Positions 1-9,063 of a stretch of DNA of 64,000 nt are shown in pieces. Under the pieces are notes generated by a model, which was not told the origin of the DNA, did not search any database, and saw nothing but the letters and a program-made list of their open reading frames with translations. The translations under genes and the position numbers were made by a program. Where the stretch lies: positions 327,591 through 391,590 of the forward strand of contig NZ_SISK01000002.1 in the NCBI RefSeq assembly GCF_004310345.1, written 5' to 3'. Position 1 is the first letter of the stretch, and each line of letters opens with the position of its first letter. Source of the DNA: Paracoccus subflavus (lineage in GTDB: Bacteria > Pseudomonadota > Alphaproteobacteria > Rhodobacterales > Rhodobacteraceae).

Positions 1-2
1 AA

Positions 3-866
3 TCCGCCCTGCAGAACAATGTCGCGCAATCGGCGCTTAGCCGTCGGGTGCGCGACATCGAGACAGAGATGGGCACCGCGCTGTTCTACCGCAACGGGCG
101 CGGCGTGGTGCTGACAGAGGCAGGTGAAACCTTCCTGACCGCGGCGCGCGCAATGCTGGCCCAGCGCGAAAGCCTGCGTCAGGAGATGCGCCGCGCCGCA
201 GGTGAACTGGACGGCACGGTCAAGCTGGCCGTGCCGCCTTCGGTCGGGCTGGTGCTGCTGGCCCCGCTTCTGCGCCAGATCAGGACCGACCATCCCCGCA
301 TCCGCATGCGCGTGCTGGAAGGGTTCAGCGGCCATGTCGCGGATTGGCTGGCGGCGGGCAAGGTCGACCTTGCCGTGCTTTACAAAATGAAGGCCAGCGC
401 GCTGCTGGGTGCCGAACACCTGCTGTTCGAGGACATGTTCCTGATCTCTGCCCTTGATGCACCGCGCGTGGGCGGGGCGGACAGCGTGCGGATGGCCGAC
501 CTTGCCACCGAGGAGCTGGTGCTTCTCGGCGTGCCGCACGGCCTGCGCGTGCTGGTCGAGGATGCCGCCGCCCGCGCTGGCGTGACGCTGAACGTCGCGA
601 TGGAGGTGGAGACTCTTCCCACCATCTACGACCTTGTCCGCACCGGGGGCTTGCGCACCGTACTGCCGCTGGCCGCAGTAAAGCAGGAAGTGACCGAGGG
701 TCGGCTGATCGCGCAGCGCATCACCGATCCGCTGATCAGCCGCGAACTGATCCTTGCCCACGCGCCGCACCGCGCGGCGGCACCTGTAACCAAGGCGGTG
801 GTCAAGTTGATCCGCAGCAAGATTTCAGAACTGGTCCGGTCAGGCGTCTGGGACGGGCGTCTGTAA
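3..866 (+). CDS. LysR-family transcriptional regulator (5' truncated by window edge)
   Basis: The frame is open from base 3 with no start codon, so the gene begins before the window. The 287 visible residues start within the helix-turn-helix (VAQSALSRRVRDIE) and continue through the LysR wing (GTALFYRNGRGVVLTEAG), so only about 20-25 N-terminal residues are missing. An ATG at 48 would delete the recognition helix and is not the start. The remaining ~200 residues form the periplasmic-binding-fold effector domain. The stop lies 28 nt before the oxidoreductase gene on the same strand, so the two may be co-transcribed, unlike the usual divergent LysR arrangement. The family assignment is firm; the inducer cannot be told. 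Confidence 0.9.
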   Translation, partial: SALQNNVAQSALSRRVRDIETEMGTALFYRNGRGVVLTEAGETFLTAARAMLAQRESLRQEMRRAAGELDGTVKLAVPPSVGLVLLAPLLRQIRTDHPRIRMRVLEGFSGHVADWLAAGKVDLAVLYKMKASALLGAEHLLFEDMFLISALDAPRVGGADSVRMADLATEELVLLGVPHGLRVLVEDAAARAGVTLNVAMEVETLPTIYDLVRTGGLRTVLPLAAVKQEVTEGRLIAQRITDPLISRELILAHAPHRAAAPVTKAVVKLIRSKISELVRSGVWDGRL

Positions 867-894
867 CGGGCCGAACAACAAGGGGGAACCACCA

Positions 895-2076
895 ATGAGC
901 GAAGCCTTTCCGACACTGTTTTCACCGATCAAGCTGGGTCCGCTGACCGTGCACAACCGCATCGCGATGGCGCCGCTGACGCGCCAAATGGCCGATGCCG
1001 ACGGCACACCGACCGACGAGATGGTCGCCTATTACGCCCGCCGCGCGCGGGGCGGGCTGGGGCTGATCGTGACCGAAGGCACCTATGAACAGGATGCCTT
1101 CCAGTCCAAGGCCTATCTGTCGCAACCCGGCATCGCCAATGCGGCGCATGTGGCGGGCTGGCGGCGGGTCTGCGACGCGGTCCACGACAACGGCGCCAAG
1201 ATCATCATCCAGCTGATGCACGGCGGTCGCGTGTCCGATCCGCGCGTTCTGGGCGGTCAACCGCCGGTCAGCGCCTCGGCCACACAAAGCGGGGGTTGGA
1301 CGCTTTACACTGATAACGACTATGAAAAAGGCATCCGCAACATAAAGGGCGACTGGCCGAAGGTCACCTTCCCGCCCGCCCGTGCCCTGACGGTCGAGGA
1401 AATCCACGCCGTCGCCGACGGCTTTGCCGAAGGCGCCCGCCGCGCCGTGGAGGCCGGGGCAGACGGGGTCGAGGTGCATGGCGCCAACGGCTATCTGCTG
1501 TGGCAGTTCATCACCCCCAAGACCAACCTGCGCACCGACCAATTCGGCGGCAGCCCGGAAAACAACGTCCGCTTCGCGCGGCTGGTGGGCGAAAAGATCC
1601 GCGCCGCCATCGGACCCGACAAGCTGATCGTGCTGCGCCTGTCGCAGGACGGGGTCGACGATTTCACCGGCGCATGGCCGGGCGGCACCGCCTATGCCGA
1701 GGCGGTGGGCAAGGCGCTTTCCGACAGCGCCTTTGACGCGCTGCATTGGGCCAGCTTCAACTATCGCGACAACCGTTTCGCCGATGATCCGACGCCGATG
1801 CCCACCGTGCTGAAGCGCGCCTCGGGCAAGCCCGTCATCACCAATGGCGGGATCGAGGACGGCCCGCAGGCCGAAGCGGCGCTGGTGTCGGGCGCGGCCG
1901 ACATGGTGGCGATCGGGCGGCCCATCTTTGCGCATCCCGACTGGGCCTACATCGTGCGGTCGGGCGCGCCCTATCCGTGGCTGCCCTTCGACCGCAAGTA
2001 TGTGATCCAGCCGCCGCTCGATTACGGCCATGCCTATCCGATGGGACTGGTCGATCCCGAATGGCCGGTTCCGTAA
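895..2076 (+). CDS. NADH:flavin oxidoreductase, old yellow enzyme family
   Basis: FMN-dependent TIM-barrel ene-reductase of 393 residues, normal length for the OYE class. The N-terminus (LFSPIKLGPLTVHNRIAMAPLTR) is the typical first strand and FMN loop. The substrate-binding pair H195-x2-N198 sits in VEVHGANGYLLWQF, and the C-terminal phosphate-binding part is NGGIEDGPQAEAALVSG and AIGRP (about 317-347). The family reduces activated C=C bonds using NAD(P)H. The start has a GGGGGAA ribosome-binding site 8 nt upstream. It lies between a LysR gene and a dehydratase pseudogene, which suggests a former small catabolic operon. The physiological substrate is unknown. Confidence 0.92.
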   Translation: MSEAFPTLFSPIKLGPLTVHNRIAMAPLTRQMADADGTPTDEMVAYYARRARGGLGLIVTEGTYEQDAFQSKAYLSQPGIANAAHVAGWRRVCDAVHDNGAKIIIQLMHGGRVSDPRVLGGQPPVSASATQSGGWTLYTDNDYEKGIRNIKGDWPKVTFPPARALTVEEIHAVADGFAEGARRAVEAGADGVEVHGANGYLLWQFITPKTNLRTDQFGGSPENNVRFARLVGEKIRAAIGPDKLIVLRLSQDGVDDFTGAWPGGTAYAEAVGKALSDSAFDALHWASFNYRDNRFADDPTPMPTVLKRASGKPVITNGGIEDGPQAEAALVSGAADMVAIGRPIFAHPDWAYIVRSGAPYPWLPFDRKYVIQPPLDYGHAYPMGLVDPEWPVP

Positions 2077-2088
2077 GGTGGGCTGGGG

Positions 2089-2913
2089 ATGGCAGGATAT
2101 TCCGACTGGATCGGGCGCGGTTTCCAGTGGCGGGACCGGCTTTCGGCGCGGCTGATCGACCAGTTCCGCGCCACCTTACCCGGACCTTCTGGCCGAGGCA
2201 GAGGTGCCGCTCGGCCTGTTCTGGGCGCTGTCCCCCGATGCCCTGCCGCCCGCCGATCTGGACCGCGACGGGCGGCCGCGCCTTGGCATTACCCTGCCCG
2301 CCTTGCCGTTGGCGCGCCGGATGTGGGCGGGCGGCGAGGTCCGCTTCCTGTCCCCTTCCAGCCGGAGGACGAGGTGAAGCGCGACAGTCGGATCGAACGG
2401 ATCGAGGAGAAGTCGGGATCGACCGGCGCGCTGATCTTCATTTCGGTCCGGCATGAGTACAGCATGGACGGGCGTGCCTGCCTCAGCGAACGGCAGGATC
2501 TGGTCTATCGGGCCGATCCCGTGCCGGGCGAGGCGCCGCCCGCCTATCCGCCCAAGCCCGATCTTGGTCCACCCGTCGCCGCGTTGCCGCTGGTGTCCGA
2601 TCCGGTGCGGCTGTTCCGGTTTTCGGCCATGACCTTCAACGGGCACCGCATCCTTTACGATGCCGATTACGCGCGGCAGGTCGAAGGCTAGGATGGGCTG
2701 GTCGTCCACGGGCCGTTGCAGGCGGTGGCGATGATGAACCTTGCCGCTCGCGTGCTGGGCCGCGTGCCGCAGGTCTGTTCCGATCGCGGCCTGTCGCCCC
2801 TGATCGTCGGCCAGACGGCCGAGGTTCAGGCCCGTCACGACGACGACGCGCTGGCGCTGTGGGTGGCGCGCGCCGGCAGGCCGGTCACCATGTCGGGGCG
2901 CGCGACGGGCTGA
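2089..2913 (+). pseudogene. Broken HTD2/mesaconyl-CoA hydratase-like acyl dehydratase
   Basis: Pieces of one FAS1-like (HTD2-type) acyl dehydratase can be followed across frames. The start DWIGRGFQWRDRLSARLIDQF is in one frame; LLAEAEVPLGLFWALSP and RMWAGGEVRFLSP are in another; PEDEVKRDSRIERI to FSAMTFNGHRILYDADYA are back in the first. The lesions are an apparent extra base near 2182, a lost base near 2352, and an in-frame TAG at 2689-2691 inside the conserved VEGY-DGLVVHGPLQA core (TAC/TAT to TAG). The end (GLSPLIVGQTAEVQ, RPVTMSGRATG) is still recognisable. Three independent lesions make a real pseudogene more likely than sequencing error. It follows the oxidoreductase by 12 nt. Confidence 0.8.
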
Positions 2914-2925
2914 CCGCCCCCTGCA

Positions 2926-3885
2926 TCAGCCCTGCGATTTCGACAGCACCTCTGCGCGGAAGCCCGACGGGGTCTGTCCGAACATTGCCTTGAACAGGCG
3001 CGAGAATTGCGCCTGATCGGAAAAGCCAAACCTGTATGCAATATCCGACATTTGCCCCAGGTTCGGCATCATCATCAGGTCGCGCGCCGCGCGCAGGCGC
3101 TGCTCGCGCACATATTGAGAAACGGTGCTGTTCACCTCGGCAAACAGTTCGTGCAGGTAGCGTTTGGAAATCCCCACCGCCTCAGCGATGGTTTCAGGCG
3201 ACAGGTCGGGGTTGGACAGGTCTTTCAGGATCACCGCCTCGGCCCGGCGGCGATGGGCCTCGCGCACCGACGATCCGGCGCCTGTGTCGACGTCGCTGGT
3301 GCGGTCCAGCGCCAGCGCCAGAAGCTCCACCAGATGCCGTCCCAGCACCGCCCCGCTGATGGGATCGCTGGCGCCATGCTTCTGGATCTGCTGCGCCATC
3401 GTGGTGAACAGCGACCCGATCCCTTCGCGCCCGTTGAAGACCAGCGCGCAATAGCGGTCTGGGTTGCGCAGCTTCGTGGCCAATACCGGCTTGGCCACCT
3501 TCAGCACGCACAGGTCGTTCGCGGCGGAATAGAAAAAGCGGTAAGGTTCGTCCCCGCGTTCCAGGATGAACCCGCCCGGATCGCAGCACACCTCGCGCCC
3601 CAACTGGCGGAAATCGACCGGCGACTGGCGCGGGATGGTGATCAGGTATTCCTCTTGCGTCGCGCCGGAAATGTGGTGGCGGTGGCGTTCGTATTGCACC
3701 GGTTCCGTCCGCAGCCGCGACAGCGACACATCGCCCACGCTGCCCAGTTCCAGCTGCCCTTCGAAACGGGCTGCGTCGCGAAAGGTCAGGTCCAGCGGGA
3801 AATAGGCTTCCGCGATGACAGCATTCCAGTGGCCGGCGCGGGCCGACGCGGGCAGTCTGTCCGTGCTGCGCAGCCTGCTGTTCAT
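2926..3885 (-). CDS. AraC-family transcriptional regulator
   Basis: A 319-residue regulator. The N-terminal ~200 residues resemble the AraC-binding-like domain (HHISGATQEEYLITIPRQSPVDF, then DPGGFILERGDEPYRFFYS). The C-terminal ~100 residues form a double helix-turn-helix with ISKRYLHELFAEVNSTVSQYVREQRLRAARDL and the family signature DIAYRFGFSDQAQFSRLFKAMFGQTPSGFR. It is transcribed away from hyuB across a 325-bp intergenic region, the usual position for a regulator of the neighbouring catabolic operon. That role is inferred. The effector is probably the cyclic substrate or a product, but nothing in the sequence shows this. Confidence 0.9.
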   Translation of the reverse strand: MNSRLRSTDRLPASARAGHWNAVIAEAYFPLDLTFRDAARFEGQLELGSVGDVSLSRLRTEPVQYERHRHHISGATQEEYLITIPRQSPVDFRQLGREVCCDPGGFILERGDEPYRFFYSAANDLCVLKVAKPVLATKLRNPDRYCALVFNGREGIGSLFTTMAQQIQKHGASDPISGAVLGRHLVELLALALDRTSDVDTGAGSSVREAHRRRAEAVILKDLSNPDLSPETIAEAVGISKRYLHELFAEVNSTVSQYVREQRLRAARDLMMMPNLGQMSDIAYRFGFSDQAQFSRLFKAMFGQTPSGFRAEVLSKSQG

Positions 3886-4120
3886 CGACTGGACCTATCC
3901 GTTCGGGAAAGATTCCGAGTGCATCGGGATGCAATGATCGTCTTTGCTGGCCGAGAGTCAATTCCGCAATGCATGACAGATATGCCTGCGCGCGCTGGCT
4001 GCGCGAATTTTCGACCGCCGTCGCGCGCGCTGACAAAGCGTTGCGCGCTGGATGACAAGACGGGGCGCCAGCGGCACGTCAACCTTTCTTCACAGAACAG
4101 TGACAAGGCCGGGATTCGGC
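3886..4120. other. Divergent control region between AraC gene and hyuB operon
   Basis: This non-coding stretch must hold the promoters of both the AraC gene and the hyu operon. Two short inverted repeats are visible: GCAT-N7-ATGC near 3970 and TTCAC-N6-GTGA(C) at about 4089-4104. Either could be an AraC half-site arrangement, but they are too short to be convincing. I see no strong -35/-10 pair. The part after 4120 is a structured leader listed separately. Confidence 0.4.
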
Positions 4121-4183
4121 CGACACGGGGAGTAATCGTAACGGACATCCCCTGCTCTTTCGCGGGGCCGTTTTCCCGTGTCG
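4121..4183 (+). promoter_or_regulatory. Structured RNA leader / possible attenuator before hyuB
   Basis: Three nested helices can be drawn. The outer 9-bp stem is CGACACGGG (4121-4129) with CCCGTGTCG (4175-4183). The middle 5-bp stem is AACGG (4140-4144) with CCGTT (4168-4172). The inner stem is CCCC (4149-4152) with GGGG (4164-4167). The middle and inner hairpin is followed by TTTT (4171-4174), giving it the shape of an intrinsic terminator. The GGGG at 4127-4130 could instead pair with CCCC at 4149-4152, which would break the hairpin. It ends about 27 nt before the hyuB start codon. It matches no riboswitch class that I can name. Confidence 0.5.
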
Positions 4184-4210
4184 TCCGCCCGTCCCAACAC
4201 GGAGGTTGGC

Positions 4211-5965
4211 ATGGCCAAGCGAAACGTCGATCCGATCACGCTTTCCGTCGTGCGCGGGGTGCTGGAGACCACCCAGCGGGAAATGACGCTGGCGCTGGAA
4301 CAGACCGCGCGGTCGTCGGTATTCAATCTGGCGCATGACTATTCGACGGCGCTGTTCAACCATACGCCCGAGATGATCCTGCAAGGGCAGGACATCCCCA
4401 TCCACCTGGGCAGCCTGATCCCCGCGATGAAGTCTGTCGCGCACTATTTCGAGGGCGACATCCACGACGGCGACCTGATGCTGCACAACGATCCGTCCTA
4501 TGGCGGGTCGCACATCATCGACACCTGCATGTACATGCCCGTCTTCTATGAGGGCGAGCTGGTCTTCTGGACGGTCTGCAAGGGCCACCTGACCGATATT
4601 GGCGGGCCGGTTCCCGCAGGCTACAACCCCAACGCCACCGAGATCTACGCCGAAGGCCTGCGCATCCCGCCGGTAAAGATCTGGGACAAGGGCAAGCCGC
4701 GCAACGACGTGATGAACCTGCTGCTGTCGAACATGCGCGCGCGGCGCGATCAGGAAGGTGACTTCAACGCCCTGATCGGCGCCTGCCAGGTCGGCGCGCG
4801 CAACCTAAAGCGGCTGATGGACAAATATGGCACGACGGTCGTGCAGGACTGCATCGCCGAGCTGCTGGACATGGCCGAACACCACATGCGCAGCCTGATC
4901 GCACAGGTTCCCGACGGCACCTATACCGGCACCGCGATCCTTGAAGATGCCGGCCACGGCTACGGCGATTTCGAGATCACGGCCACCGTCACCATCAACG
5001 GCGACGGCTGCCACATCGCCATCAACAGCCCGCCGCAGATCCCCTATTTCATCAACAGCTACGAAGGAAACAGCCATTCCGGCGTCTATCTGGGGCTGAT
5101 GATGTTCGCCCAGCTGCCGCCCCCCTACAACGAGGGGCTCTATCGCTGCGTGACCACCGACATGGGGCCGAAGGGCACGCTCTGCAACGCGAAGTCGCCC
5201 GCGCCGCACATGAACTGCACCACCACCCCGATGGAGACGCTGACCGATGCCGTGCGTCTGGCCTTCGAACAGGCCGCGCCCGCCAAGGTGTCGGCCAGCT
5301 GGGGCCATGCCAACGGCTGCAACATCGCGGGCTGGGACAAGCGGCATGACGAGGAGTACGTGACGATGGTGCTGGCCTCCATCATCTCGGGGGCGGGGGC
5401 CACGGCGCAGGCCGACGGCTGGCACGCGGTCGGCCCGGAATGCTGCTTCGGCGCGCTGACCTCGGGCGATATCGAGATGCTGGAACACAGCTATCCCATT
5501 ATCATCCACCGCTATTCGCTGATGGAAGACAGCGGCGGCGCGGGCAAGAACCGCGGCGGGTCCGGCACCTGCTGGGAGGTGGAGCCGCTGGACACGCCCA
5601 TGACGCTGATCACCTTCGGCGAAGGCCGCCGCATCCCCGCCATGGGCGCGGCGGGCGCGAAGTCGACGATGGTGGAAAAGAAGGTCGGCCGTCTGGAAGT
5701 GACCCGCAACGGTACGACCAAGATCATCACCGACAACATGATCGAGACGATCCAGCCGGGCGAACGCGCGGCGAACAAGAACCCGGGCGGGGGCGGCTAC
5801 GGCAACCCGTTCGAACGTGACGTGCAGAAGGTGGTCGAGGATGTGCGCAACGGCCTCGTCAGCCTCGAGGGGGCGCGGCTGGATTACGGCGTGGTCATCA
5901 CCGACCGCGACAGCCTTGCCGTCGATGCCGCCGCCACCGCCAAGCTGCGCGCCACCGCCGCCTGA
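4211..5965 (+). CDS. hyuB: Hydantoinase B/oxoprolinase family protein (HyuB-type)
   Basis: A 584-residue beta-type subunit of an ATP-dependent cyclic amidohydrolase. The family pairs with HyuA to open hydantoins, 5-oxoproline, caprolactam and related rings with ATP hydrolysis. Family features include the opening MAKRNVDPITLSVVRGVLETTQ, the DGDLMLHNDPSYGGSHIIDT block, HMNCTTTPMETL and the C-terminal glycine-rich NPGGGGYGNPFERD. I chose ATG 4211 over the longer frame from 4178 because a GGAGG site lies just upstream of it and HyuB homologues start here. hyuA follows after 25 nt. The exact substrate is undetermined. Confidence 0.9.
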   Translation: MAKRNVDPITLSVVRGVLETTQREMTLALEQTARSSVFNLAHDYSTALFNHTPEMILQGQDIPIHLGSLIPAMKSVAHYFEGDIHDGDLMLHNDPSYGGSHIIDTCMYMPVFYEGELVFWTVCKGHLTDIGGPVPAGYNPNATEIYAEGLRIPPVKIWDKGKPRNDVMNLLLSNMRARRDQEGDFNALIGACQVGARNLKRLMDKYGTTVVQDCIAELLDMAEHHMRSLIAQVPDGTYTGTAILEDAGHGYGDFEITATVTINGDGCHIAINSPPQIPYFINSYEGNSHSGVYLGLMMFAQLPPPYNEGLYRCVTTDMGPKGTLCNAKSPAPHMNCTTTPMETLTDAVRLAFEQAAPAKVSASWGHANGCNIAGWDKRHDEEYVTMVLASIISGAGATAQADGWHAVGPECCFGALTSGDIEMLEHSYPIIIHRYSLMEDSGGAGKNRGGSGTCWEVEPLDTPMTLITFGEGRRIPAMGAAGAKSTMVEKKVGRLEVTRNGTTKIITDNMIETIQPGERAANKNPGGGGYGNPFERDVQKVVEDVRNGLVSLEGARLDYGVVITDRDSLAVDAAATAKLRATAA

Positions 5966-5990
5966 CCCCCGGACTAACAGGAAGACCATC

Positions 5991-8069
5991 ATGCCGAACC
6001 AATATCGTCTGGGCATCGACGCCGGCGGCACTTTCACGGACTTCATCCTTGCCGACCGTGCGGGCGAAGTGCGCATCTTCAAGGCCCTGTCCACCCCGCA
6101 GGACCCGACGCAGGCCATCCGCAACGGCCTTGCCCTGATCGAAGAAGAGACCGGCATCAAGGCGCATGACATCGTGTCGAACGCCGATCTGTGCATCAAC
6201 GGCACCACCGTCGGCCTGAACGCCCTGATCCAGCACAAGGGCGCGCGCACCGGCCTGATTGCCACGGCAGGCCACGAGGACAGTATCGAGATCCGCCTTG
6301 GCCACAAGGAAGACGGCTACCGCTACGATCCCGAATATCCGCCCGCGCGGATGCTGGTGCCGCGCTACCTGCGCCACGGCGTGCGCGAACGCGTGGTGTC
6401 GACCGGCGCCGTCCACACCCCCCTGCACGAAGAGGACGTCCGCGACGCCTGCCACCATTTCCTGCGCGAAGGGGTGGAATCCGTTGCCATCAGCTTCGTC
6501 TGGTCGGTGCTGCATGCCGAACACGAAGCCCGCGCCGCCGAAATCGTGCGCGAGATGATGCCCGGCGTGCGCCTGACGGTGGGCAGCCAGCTTTACCCGC
6601 AGGTGCGCGAATATACCCGCACCTCCACCGCCGTGGTGAACGCCTACCTCGCCCCCATCCTGTCGCGCTATGTCGAGGCGGTGGACGGCTATTTCCGCAG
6701 CCTCGGCGCCAAGAACCCGGTGCGCTACTTCCAGTCGAACGGCGGGCTTGCGCTGGGGTCGGTGGTCAGCGACCAGTCGGTCTATGCGATCAACTCCGGC
6801 CCCGCCTCGGCCCCGCAGGCCGCGCTCTATATCGGCGAGCCGTGGGACTTGCAGAACATCATCACCGTCGACATGGGCGGCACCTCCTTCGACATCACGC
6901 TGACGCGCGACGGGCGGGCCAATGTGTCGAAGAACATCGATTTCCTGCGCTACCGCATCGGTATCCCGATGATCCAGGTGGAAACGCTGGGTGCGGGCGG
7001 CGGTTCGATCGGCTGGATCGACAGCATGGGCCTGTTGCAGATGGGTCCGCAATCGGCAGGGTCGGAACCCGGCCCCGCCTGCTATGACCAAGGGGGCGAC
7101 AAGCCCACCACGACGGATGCGAACCTCGTGCTGGGCTATCTGAACCCCGGCGGTCTGGTCGGCGGGCGCCTGCCGCTGGATGTCTCAAAGGCCCGCGCGG
7201 CGATCGACACCCACCTTGCCAAGCCGCTGGGCCTGACGGTCGAACAGGCCGCCTACGGCATGTTCACGATCGTCAACAACAACATGGTCAACGCCATCCG
7301 CCGTGTGTCTGTAGAACGGGGCTACGATCCGCGCGACTTCGTGCTGAACTGCGCGGGCGGCGCCACGGGCGCGCACATCACGGCGCTTGCGCGCGAGATG
7401 GGCATCCGTCGCGTCCTCGTGTCGAAGCTCGCCTCGGGGCTTTGTGCCTATGGGCAGATCATCTCGGACGTCAAATACAACTACATCGCCCCGGCGCCCG
7501 TGCGTCTGGAAGGAGCGGCGGCGGCCGAACGGCTCGACGGTCTCTTCCGCGGGCTCGAGGCGCGAGGCACCGCTGACCTCAAGGGCGACGGCTTCATCGA
7601 GGACCGGATCACCATCCGCCGCAGCCTAGACATGCGCTATGTCGGGCAGGTGCATGAATGCACCGTGGACGTCGACCCCTTCCCCCTGGACGAGGCGGCG
7701 CTAGAACGTCTGAAAGCCGCCTTCCATGCCCGCCACAAAGAGCTTTACACCTATTCAGAACCCGGCAGTATGGTCGAGGTGGTGAACGTCGAAAGCGCGA
7801 TCTCGGGCCGGGTCGAGAAGCCGCGCCGCATGTTGATCGCGCCGGGCAAGGGCGCGGATGCCGCGCTTTTTGGCACGCGCGGGATGATCTTCTCGGCCGA
7901 AGGCGCGGAACGCCGGACGCCGGTGTATTCGGGCGAGTTGCTGGGGGCAGGCGACCGGATCGTCGGCCCCGCCGTGATCGAGGAAGTGACGACCACCATC
8001 GTGATCGAACCCGGCTGGACGGCCGAACTGGCGCCGTCGGGCGTTTATGTTCTCGATCATGCGGGCTGA
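5991..8069 (+). CDS. hyuA: Hydantoinase/oxoprolinase ATP-dependent subunit (HyuA-type)
   Basis: A 692-residue alpha subunit carrying the ASKHA-type ATPase fold. Phosphate-binding motifs are DAGGTFTD at the N-terminus and DMGGTSFD and GAGGGSIGW in the middle. GPQSAGSEPGPACY and the DANLVLGYLNP block are hallmarks of the HyuA/oxoprolinase A family. The family phosphorylates the ring amide oxygen so that the partner HyuB can hydrolyse it. The start at 5991 gives the standard MPNQYRLGIDAGG opening; the upstream open frame is a chance extension into hyuB. It is the second gene of the operon, 12 nt before pxpA. Hydantoin, oxoproline or lactam specificity cannot be read from the sequence. Confidence 0.92.
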   Translation: MPNQYRLGIDAGGTFTDFILADRAGEVRIFKALSTPQDPTQAIRNGLALIEEETGIKAHDIVSNADLCINGTTVGLNALIQHKGARTGLIATAGHEDSIEIRLGHKEDGYRYDPEYPPARMLVPRYLRHGVRERVVSTGAVHTPLHEEDVRDACHHFLREGVESVAISFVWSVLHAEHEARAAEIVREMMPGVRLTVGSQLYPQVREYTRTSTAVVNAYLAPILSRYVEAVDGYFRSLGAKNPVRYFQSNGGLALGSVVSDQSVYAINSGPASAPQAALYIGEPWDLQNIITVDMGGTSFDITLTRDGRANVSKNIDFLRYRIGIPMIQVETLGAGGGSIGWIDSMGLLQMGPQSAGSEPGPACYDQGGDKPTTTDANLVLGYLNPGGLVGGRLPLDVSKARAAIDTHLAKPLGLTVEQAAYGMFTIVNNNMVNAIRRVSVERGYDPRDFVLNCAGGATGAHITALAREMGIRRVLVSKLASGLCAYGQIISDVKYNYIAPAPVRLEGAAAAERLDGLFRGLEARGTADLKGDGFIEDRITIRRSLDMRYVGQVHECTVDVDPFPLDEAALERLKAAFHARHKELYTYSEPGSMVEVVNVESAISGRVEKPRRMLIAPGKGADAALFGTRGMIFSAEGAERRTPVYSGELLGAGDRIVGPAVIEEVTTTIVIEPGWTAELAPSGVYVLDHAG

Positions 8070-8081
8070 GGGGGGCAAGGC

Positions 8082-8795
8082 ATGACCATCATCAACTGCG
8101 ACATGGGCGAAGGCTTCGGTCTTTACCGCATCGGCGATGACGAGGGGCTGATGCCGCTGATCGACGTGGCGAACGTCGCCTGCGGTTTCCACGCCTCGGA
8201 TTTCAACCACATGCGGCGCACCGTGCAACTGGCCAAGCGTCACGGGGTCAAGGTGGGGGCGCATCCCTCGCTTCCCGACCTGCAGGGCTTCGGGCGACGC
8301 GAGATGAAGATCGGCCGCGACGAACTGCTCAACTGCATGATCTACCAGATTGGCGCGCTGAAGGGCTTCCTTCAGGCCGAAGGGATGGAGTTGAACCACA
8401 TCAAGCCGCACGGGTCGCTTTACGGCATGGCCGCGCGGCTGGAAGAGGTGGCCCATGCCGTCGCAGATGTGGCCGACATCTTCCGCGTGCCGCTGTTCGG
8501 CATGGCGGGGACGCTGCATGAACAGGTCTACACCGCGCGCGGGCATGCCTTCGTGTCGGAATTCTACGCCGATCTCGACTACAACGATCAGGGCGGATTG
8601 ATCATCACCCGCGAACATGCCGCGACCGACCCTGACGCCGCCGCTGCCGCCTGCCTGCGCGCCATGCGCGACGGCAAGGTGCGCAGCGTGGGCGGCGTCG
8701 ACGTGCCAGTGCGTGCCGATGCCATCTGCGTACATTCCGACACCCCGAACGCGGTCGCCGTCGCGGCAGCCGTGCGCGCCGCGGTCAGAGCCTGA
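8082..8795 (+). CDS. pxpA: LamB/YcsF family protein, 5-oxoprolinase subunit A homologue
   Basis: A 237-residue member of the YcsF/PxpA family, a metal-dependent TIM-like barrel. Recognisable blocks are INCDMGEGFGLYRIGDDE at the start, VANVACGFHASD with the conserved His, GAHPSLPDLQGFGRREM and IKPHGSLYG. With PxpB and PxpC this family makes the prokaryotic ATP-dependent 5-oxoprolinase. Here it is placed with biotin carboxylase genes and HyuAB, so the ring opened may be another lactam or cyclic urea. It is the third gene of the operon, with a GGGGGCAAGG ribosome-binding region in front. Confidence 0.92.
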   Translation: MTIINCDMGEGFGLYRIGDDEGLMPLIDVANVACGFHASDFNHMRRTVQLAKRHGVKVGAHPSLPDLQGFGRREMKIGRDELLNCMIYQIGALKGFLQAEGMELNHIKPHGSLYGMAARLEEVAHAVADVADIFRVPLFGMAGTLHEQVYTARGHAFVSEFYADLDYNDQGGLIITREHAATDPDAAAAACLRAMRDGKVRSVGGVDVPVRADAICVHSDTPNAVAVAAAVRAAVRA

Positions 8796-8824
8796 CAAAA
8801 CGGAAAAAAGACTGGGGAGATCCA

Positions 8825-9061
8825 ATGACCAAGCAAATCCTTTCGCCGTTGCCCGGCACCTTCTACCGCAAGCCTACCCCTGATAAACCCGCCTTCAAGG
8901 AGGTGGGCGACAGCGTGGCCGTGGGCGATGTCATCGGCCTGATCGAGGTGATGAAATCCTTCAACGAGGTCGTGGCCGATCAGGCAGGCAGAATCACCGG
9001 ATTTCCGGCCGATGACGAGGAACCGGTGATGGCGGGCCAGCCGCTGGTGGATCTGGCCTGA
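8825..9061 (+). CDS. accB: Small biotin carboxyl carrier protein
   Basis: A 78-residue stand-alone biotinyl domain. The biotinylation site is K44 in EVMKSFNEV, preceded by GDVIGLI and followed by the conserved GRITGFPADDEEPV. It is about half the length of housekeeping AccB (usually ~150-170 residues) because the N-terminal linker is missing. It lies 2 nt before the biotin carboxylase gene and upstream of PxpB/PxpC, which belong to the same superfamily as the urea carboxylase transferase domain. I infer that it carries carboxy-biotin between the carboxylase and PxpBC rather than serving fatty acid synthesis. Confidence 0.9.
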   Translation: MTKQILSPLPGTFYRKPTPDKPAFKEVGDSVAVGDVIGLIEVMKSFNEVVADQAGRITGFPADDEEPVMAGQPLVDLA

Positions 9062-9063
9062 AG

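Noticed and set aside
922..2031. Long minus-strand open frame opposite the old yellow enzyme gene
   Set aside because: It is antisense to a gene with full family motifs; the translation is His/Arg/Gly-rich and resembles no family.
4121..4183. Guanidine (ykkC-type) riboswitch
   Set aside because: It contains ACGG words, but the conserved core and pairing layout of the known guanidine classes could not be matched.
4805..6307. 500-codon minus-strand frame opposite hyuB/hyuA
   Set aside because: A shadow frame caused by high GC; the plus strand carries the conserved domains.
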